A stretch of DNA of 46,276 nt. Source: Streptomyces phaeochromogenes (GTDB lineage Bacteria > Actinomycetota > Actinomycetes > Streptomycetales > Streptomycetaceae). A model generated the notes under the pieces. It had not been told where the DNA came from and searched no databases. It worked only from the letters and a program-made list of their open reading frames with translations. Location of the stretch: assembly GCF_001418655.1 (NCBI RefSeq), contig NZ_LIQZ01000192.1, positions 1 to 46,276 of the forward strand, read 5' to 3'. Below are positions 42,301 through 46,276 of the stretch, piece after piece. How positions within the stretch are numbered: the first letter of the stretch is position 1; the number at the start of each line of letters is the position of its first letter. Made by a program: the position numbers and the translations under genes.

Positions 42301-43964
42301 GAGGAGTCGCTGACACCGGTGAGGCGGCCCTGCTCGTCGTACTCGTAGGCCATGAGGCGCGGCCGGCCGGGAGCGCTGAGCAAGGTGAGGGCGGTGATGC
42401 GGTTCGAAGCCGTGGTGATTCCGAGCCGGTAGCCGGAGTGGTGAATCAGCTCTTCCGGGGAACCGTCGGGGGCGTACCGGACATCGATGGTGTTGCCGTT
42501 GCGGTCTTCGATTCCGGCCAGCAGCAGTTCGCCCGCCCCGCCGCTCGGTATTCGCTTGAACCGCAGCGTCGTGCCGTTGTCCGGCCGCCACACCGTGATC
42601 TCGCCGTCGGGGGTGCCGTCCCAGCTCAATGGCCAGCTGGGGCCGACGATCGGCTGCGCCGGCTCGGCGGCTTCAGGAACGGCGTAGTACAGCACGGTGC
42701 CGTCGTCCGCGATGAACCGGATGCCCTCGTCGTCGGCCAGGAGCCGCTGGTCCAGGGTCGATGTCCAGCCGGCTCCGAACCAGCGCCCGGCCTTCACGCC
42801 GGTGCGGTGGCTGCGTTCGACGACAAGGGGCAGGACGCCGGGCAACGAGACGTCCGGTATCGACATCACCATCTGGCCGGTGGCCATGTCGATCGGATCA
42901 CCGCAGGTGAAGAGGTTCTTCATCTGGCGTCCAAGACCCTGCACACGCGGACCGAGGCCCTTGAGGCCCATGGCCATGCCCTTGAGGCCCACCTTGCCCA
43001 GGGATTTCAAACCCTTGGCGAGTCCACCCAGGCTGGTCAGGCCCTTCATGCCCGGGATGCAGTCCAGCGCGGCGAAGGCCACATCCAACAGGGACGCTTG
43101 GCCCTTCATATATTTGTTGAGGGTGTCGGCCAGGACGACAAGCGCTGCGATGAGGACGATCGCGCCGAGGATCGGCCCACCGATGATCATCGCGATGATG
43201 CCGAGGACGGCGACAACGACCTTGCAGACCGCGACGATGGTGTCCCAGTTGTCGGTGAACCAGTCGCCGACCTCCTCGTACCACTTGCGGTTCTGAATAC
43301 CGGCGTCCGACGCCTCGTCGAGTTTCCGCTTGGCGTCGCCGGCGGCGTCCTCGCGCATCTTGCGCGCGTCGGCCGCCATCTTCTTCGCCGCGTCGAGGGC
43401 GTTGGAAGCGGAGGTCACATCCGACTGGGCGGACGTCTGCGCGGACTCGGCGCTCTGCGCATCCCTCGTCGCAGCACGGACCTTGGACTCGTCCGGCTTC
43501 GGGACATCCTTGCCCGCGTCCTTGTCCTCCTTGTACTTGTCCGCCTCCTTGTTCGCCCGGGTCACCCATGAATCGGCCGACGACAGACGGGACTTGGCCG
43601 AAGACAGATCCGCCTGAGCCTCCCGCCCCTGGGCCAGCGCCTTGTCCGCCAACGCCTGCGCCCGCTCCAACTGCGGCCAGTACGCCGCCAGCGCGTCCCC
43701 GGCAAGGTCGTACGACTTCTTCAGCTTCTTGAGATTCTTCGGAACCCCGGAGAACTCGTCCCGGAACACATCGGCGGTCTTGCCCACCATCGTCAGGACG
43801 GCATCCTCGTCCGCCATCCCCTTCACCAGCCGCAGAGCGTCCTGCACGTCATCGGCGAAGTCGTGCAGGCTCTTCGCCAAGGACTTGACCCGTACCGGAT
43901 CCCCCGGCGTCGGATCCTTCTCAAGATCCAGCACATGCCAGTCCGTCGGCCGATAGCCCGCCAC
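39336..43964 (-). CDS. RHS-repeat polymorphic toxin with T7SS-type N-terminal domain and DUF3990-like tip
   Basis: The 1542-aa protein starts at GTG 43964. Residues 1-340 match the 517-aa toxin (secretion-like domain, coiled coil, membrane segments). A DUF6531-like start CGDPIDMATGQMVMSIPDVS follows near 355, then many YD repeats (YDEQGRLTGV, YDPLGRLV). The RHS core closes with RYLSPDPLGRTPAPNHYAYV and WMDPLGL near 1380. The tip of about 159 residues reads VDLYHGTFGGA, DFGRGGFYVTNDPRQALTWA and HQVAIYS, the layout of DUF3990, an ADP-ribosyltransferase-like fold. GC falls in the tip, indicating exchange. It probably acts on neighbouring cells after export; target unknown. Confidence 0.88.
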   Translation of the reverse strand: MAGYRPTDWHVLDLEKDPTPGDPVRVKSLAKSLHDFADDVQDALRLVKGMADEDAVLTMVGKTADVFRDEFSGVPKNLKKLKKSYDLAGDALAAYWPQLERAQALADKALAQGREAQADLSSAKSRLSSADSWVTRANKEADKYKEDKDAGKDVPKPDESKVRAATRDAQSAESAQTSAQSDVTSASNALDAAKKMAADARKMREDAAGDAKRKLDEASDAGIQNRKWYEEVGDWFTDNWDTIVAVCKVVVAVLGIIAMIIGGPILGAIVLIAALVVLADTLNKYMKGQASLLDVAFAALDCIPGMKGLTSLGGLAKGLKSLGKVGLKGMAMGLKGLGPRVQGLGRQMKNLFTCGDPIDMATGQMVMSIPDVSLPGVLPLVVERSHRTGVKAGRWFGAGWTSTLDQRLLADDEGIRFIADDGTVLYYAVPEAAEPAQPIVGPSWPLSWDGTPDGEITVWRPDNGTTLRFKRIPSGGAGELLLAGIEDRNGNTIDVRYAPDGSPEELIHHSGYRLGITTASNRITALTLLSAPGRPRLMAYEYDEQGRLTGVSDSSSVPQRYSYDDRQRITGWQSRQGDWYRYAYDDVDRCVRSGGADGVLAYSYAYDDETRTTVATDSLGHSLAYSFDEAYRPVSETDPLGHTTSRTWDDRGRLVALTDPLGHTTRYRHDVAGNVTEVVRPDAGVITTEYNELDLVTKVTQPDGSSWESVYDERGNRVAVVDPLGATTSFTFDERGGLTGVMDALGHHQQTVVNDAAGLVVGMTDALGASSSFVRDAFGRINELTDPLGGITRVGWTVEGQISWRELPNGTTERWSYDAEGNPLEYSSSTGRHTAYQNTHFDLCSVRENEDGTLERFEYDTELRLRSVTNGAGQVWSYEYDPVGRLTSETDFNGRGLTYRYDAVGRLVERVNGAGQVTAFSHDSLGNVVTMDADGATTTYAYDPLGRLVRARNTDVELGVEHDAAGRVLAERWNGHEVRTEYDTTGRRTLRRTPSGAVTRWTYAPERRSLVQQLGRHDVTFQYDVVGREIERALGDAARLTHDWDVDRLRTTQQVRSSGSGEVVRRTYQHSVDGGLVGMSDLRQGERSFELDRAGRVTAARGGAGRDETYRYDGLGNLVAFGTSAPVDDTETGPGDRTYSGTLIDRAGRTFYRHDGQGRVVRRVTKLLSGGRREWRYVWNAEDQLTDVHTPDGGHWHYVYDPLGRRVAKQLLGDDGTTVVEQITFFWDGDRLAEQTDGVVSTSWDWGSGTTPVGQRVRGRGPVGPDSPQEEIDERFYAIVTDLIGTPTELVDEDGDVVWTRSSTLWGVPAGPAGTAGGDRADCPLRFPGQYFDAETGLHYNHHRYYEPGTARYLSPDPLGRTPAPNHYAYVKNPLQWMDPLGLKAPCMVDLYHGTFGGAADSIVNDGINLAVSNRKMDFGRGGFYVTNDPRQALTWAKRLADDKGDVPAVLHFRVPKSEMDKLNGKIFDGPSDELASFMKHHRSGGAMHNYELVEGPMLRNPGSFVRGKADPVFSGHQVAIYSDRAAELFNNSFHQRFGPAS

Positions 43965-44000
43965 GCCGCAACCCCCGTCACGCCAATACCAAAGACATCC

Positions 44001-44041
44001 GTGTGCACACGTGAACTTACCGGGAACACCGGTGCGATCAA
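44001..44041 (-). promoter_or_regulatory. Promoter and palindrome upstream of the RHS toxin gene
   Basis: On the minus strand TTGATC (44041-44036) and TAAGTT (44019-44014) are 16 bp apart, a good principal-sigma match; transcription would begin near 44007, about 43 nt before the GTG. A perfect 10-bp palindrome GTGTGCACAC (44001-44010) overlaps the predicted start site and could be an operator. Confidence 0.55.
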
Positions 44042-44095
44042 GCTGCCGCCCGAAACTCCGAGCCGGACAGGAGTGAGCCGGCACTCCACCCGGTC

Positions 44096-44809
44096 TCAGG
44101 CAGACGCGAGAACCTTCTCCAGCTCAAAGTCGTACGCGCGGAACGCGGCCCGGCCCCACTGCGGGGCGGGGGAATCCGGGCGGAGGAGGTCCGGCAGTTG
44201 GGCGACTCTCCACATCCGGAAGGCCGTTTCAGGGGAGTTGCGGCCCGAGGAGTCCACCAGTTCGGAGGCGATGCCGAGGATCTCGGCGATGTGGGCCGCT
44301 CCGGCCCGTTCCTCCACCTCGGCGCAGATGGCCGCAGTGATCAAATCCTGGAGGAATCGCGTCAGTTGGAGGTCCGCGCCCATCCGGCACATGCGCCGCA
44401 CCACACGCGGTTCGGCAAGCTCTTCGAGAGGCTCCGGAACGCCCGTGAGGCCCGCCGACCACAGCAACAGGAACTCCGGCGTCACCTCGTGCTCGCGCAA
44501 ATACCCCAGCTCGTCCGCGATCGCCATGCCCGGGGCGCCGAACCGGCAGACCTCCTGAATGCCGTCCATCAGACGCCCCAGTTCCTGTCGTCTGCCCGCC
44601 AGGAAGCCATCCACCGAGACGTCGGCGAGCTTCCAGGTACCGGTGAAATTCACGGCACCGATCTCCACGACGCCCCCGAGCGACGCGAACACCGAACGCG
44701 CGAGCGACTCCTCAGGTACGGGCGTACTCTCGGCCCCTGCTTCGCATTGCTTGGACACCCCCACAGTCTCGTGCAGGTCATCTGTCGAGGCCCAGCCGAT
44801 ACGGGACAT
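44096..44809 (-). CDS. Hypothetical protein, function unknown
   Basis: The 237-aa product starts MSRIGWASTDDLHETVGVSK. It is mainly helical after residue 60, with GAVNFTGTWKLADVSVDGFL and RRMCRMGADLQLTRFLQDLI. There is no signal peptide or membrane span. I chose ATG 44809 because longer in-frame reads overlap the divergent gene at 44844 and have arginine-rich shadow composition. It lies upstream of the RHS gene on the same strand, but the RHS gene appears to have its own promoter. No family is recognised. Confidence 0.72.
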   Translation of the reverse strand: MSRIGWASTDDLHETVGVSKQCEAGAESTPVPEESLARSVFASLGGVVEIGAVNFTGTWKLADVSVDGFLAGRRQELGRLMDGIQEVCRFGAPGMAIADELGYLREHEVTPEFLLLWSAGLTGVPEPLEELAEPRVVRRMCRMGADLQLTRFLQDLITAAICAEVEERAGAAHIAEILGIASELVDSSGRNSPETAFRMWRVAQLPDLLRPDSPAPQWGRAAFRAYDFELEKVLASA

Positions 44810-44843
44810 CCGCGACGGCCCGTCCAACCCATAACCTCTCCCC

Positions 44844-45903
44844 ATGCCCCGCACCACCCCACCCCGGCCCGCCGATGTCCTAGCCCTCTTCCCGGAGTTG
44901 GCGCCCCTGGCACGTACCGCCGTCCGGCTGCACCCCCGCTCCGGTAGTCCCACCGCCGCGGACAGTTCGATCGGCGGCCCCCTGCTGTGGCCGGCCGATG
45001 AGCCATGGCCCACCTGCCCGGATCACGACGCCCCCCGGCACCACGGCGTCGCCCCCGACGACGTACGGCTGGGGCGACGCATCCTCGCCGAGGCCTGGGC
45101 CCGGCCGCGCGCCGAGGGCGCCGACCTCCTCACACCGGAGGAACGCGTGATCGTCGACCGTGCCTCGATCTCCGGCAGGACGCGGATACCCCAGGACGGT
45201 CCGGTCCCCATGATCCCCGTGGTCCAGCTGTACGCCTCGGACGTCCCCGCGCTGCCCGGCCCGGCCGGTACCGACCTGCTCCAGGTGCTGTGGTGCCCTC
45301 GACCACGGTGAGGACTACCTCCCCGCGGTCGAGCTGTACTGGCGGGCGTCCTCCGACGTGACCGACCCCTTGACTGCCGCCCCACAGCCGTCGGTGATCG
45401 GCAGCGACAACTACCTCCCCGAACCCTGCGTCCTCCACCCGGAGACGGTCACCGAGTACCCGGCCCCGCACGAGCTGCCCGAGGACCTCGCGGAACGCAT
45501 CGAGGCCTGGGAGGAGGGCCAGGGCTCGAACGACCCCAACGACCCGGACGACCTGGACGACCTGGACGACCTGGACGACGTCACCGTCGTGGACTATCAG
45601 TACGACCTCAGCGTCGCCCCCGGCTGCAAACTCGGCGGCCACGCGCCCTGGAGCTTCAGCGATCCGTTCCCCATGGCCTGCCCCGAGTGCGGCTCGGACG
45701 TACGCCCGCTGCTCACCATCGACGGCACCGAATGGGACGGCGGCAGCGGAAGCTGGCGCCCGACCGAGGACGCCGACTACACGGGCCTGCACTTCCTCGG
45801 CCCGGCCTGCGCCACCCGCCTGAACATCGGCCGCAGCTACAACCTGCAGCTGTACGTGTGCACGGCCTCGCCCGACCATCCGCACGTGCAGAACATGCAG
45901 TAG
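44844..45903 (+). pseudogene. Frameshifted DUF1963 (YwqG-like) gene
   Basis: The first frame starts MPRTTPPRPADVLALFPELA at ATG 44844, includes IGGPLLWPADEPWP and IPVVQLYASDVPALPG, and hits a stop at 45311. Sense continues in another frame from DHGEDYLPAVELYWRASS near 45301, through APGCKLGGHAPWSFSD and CPECGS, to the TAG at 45903. Joined, the protein would be about 352 residues, with the WP, QL and KLGG features of DUF1963. Comparing WCPRPR with an expected WCPFDHG suggests a two-base loss at 45297-45300. It could be a real pseudogene or a sequencing error. A tandem 9-bp repeat encodes DDL units at about 45546-45580. Confidence 0.7.
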
Positions 45904-46225
45904 TACCGCAGCCCCCAAGCGCACCCCGCCGCTCCCACCGGCCCCCGGAGCCTCCCGTCCCGGTGAGCGGCCGGCCGGTACCGCACGACATCAAAGCTCT
46001 TAAAAAACTTCGGGAGAGAACCTCACCAAACCCAACCCGACCCTCCGCATCAGGACCAGTAGGCACCTCATCGGCACCTCGTCAGCACCGCGAGGCCACA
46101 TCGCCCACAAGGGTGACAATCGCCAACTCAGCTGGATTTCCGTCCGGTTGGCGGGCATATGCTCGCCCCGCGACAACCGAGACACCCAGCAAGCCACCCA
46201 GCAAGACAACTTCAGAACATGCGAC
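45904..46225. other. Non-coding stretch with no clear gene
   Basis: About 320 bases show no convincing coding sequence. A 12-bp tandem pair containing CACCCAGCAAG (46183-46193 and 46195-46205) and a TATGCT element near 46157, which might be a plus-strand -10, are the only notable features. A local AT-rich patch (CTTAAAAAACTT, near 46000) breaks the high GC background. Confidence 0.4.
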
Positions 46226-46261
46226 GGCCCCCGTCCGGGACTGCAATCCCGATCGAGGGCC
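46226..46261 (+). promoter_or_regulatory. GC-rich hairpin at the right edge
   Basis: Positions 46226-46240 and 46247-46261 are complementary at 12 of 15 places, with the six-base loop CTGCAA. It is followed by CTGACCACCGAGGAAG, which ends in a ribosome-binding-site-like GAGGAAG at the window edge. It may be the leader or attenuator of a gene beginning just outside. Confidence 0.45.
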
Positions 46262-46276
46262 TGACCACCGAGGAAG

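Noticed and set aside
46000..46209. A 69-codon minus-strand frame at the right end
   Set aside because: No ribosome binding site, no recognisable sequence and it runs through a tandem repeat.
1..46276. Search for insertion sequences, tRNA genes and attachment sites
   Set aside because: No transposase motifs, no cloverleaf and no paired direct repeats at a tRNA were seen; the accessory region at 35-46 kb shows no flanking attachment duplication that I could find by eye.

Overview
The window is chromosomal DNA from a Streptomyces species or a very close actinomycete. The evidence is the very high GC content, frequent GTG starts, HrdB-like promoters, actinomycete forms of the ribosomal proteins (acidic N-extension on S9, long S3, L17 and L23 tails) and the familiar order acpS, glmS, coaA, glmM, rpsI-rplM, truA, rplQ-rpoA-rpsK-rpsM-rpmJ-infA, map-adk-secY, then the spc and S10 operons. 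About 70% of the window is conserved housekeeping sequence and nearly all of it reads on the minus strand. No rRNA, tRNA, CRISPR array or insertion sequence was seen.

Layout from left to right. 1-8 kb: acpS, a fragment of an ATPase-domain gene, glmS, a small conserved gene, then plus-strand coaA and a DUF389 membrane protein, a cluster of hairpin repeats, glmM, and the rpsI-rplM operon with a mapped-by-eye promoter and a structured leader. 8.3-9.2 kb: a plus-strand membrane-anchored protein. 9.3-16.7 kb: a five-gene minus-strand operon that looks like a cell-surface polysaccharide machine: a cellulose-synthase-like GT2, a GH26-like lipoprotein, two GT-C type membrane proteins with long low-complexity N-terminal tails, and a polyprenyl-phosphate mannose synthase-like GT2. 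Three successive ATGA overlaps couple the first four genes. 16.9-34.5 kb: truA and the fused alpha, secY, spc and S10 ribosomal clusters. A promoter about 380 nt upstream of rpsJ starts the S10 operon.

35-45.9 kb is accessory. Two polymorphic-toxin genes share a nearly identical N-terminal part (a T7SS-type export domain, coiled coil and membrane segments, roughly 97% identical over 320 residues) but carry different tips. One, 517 aa, ends in a domain with a JAB/JAMM-like HxH pattern and is followed by a 239-aa candidate immunity gene. The other, 1542 aa, has an RHS/YD-repeat barrel and a DUF3990-like (ADP-ribosyltransferase fold) tip and is followed by a translationally coupled 112-aa candidate immunity gene and two further small genes. 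Frameshifted gene remnants lie between the two modules. To the right are an uncharacterised 237-aa gene and a frameshifted DUF1963-like gene, and the window ends in a GC-rich hairpin.

The two most interesting systems are the GT2/GH26/GT-C/polyprenyl-mannose operon embedded among ribosomal operons and the paired toxin modules with interchangeable tips. All functional calls come from reading sequence motifs; no database search was run.
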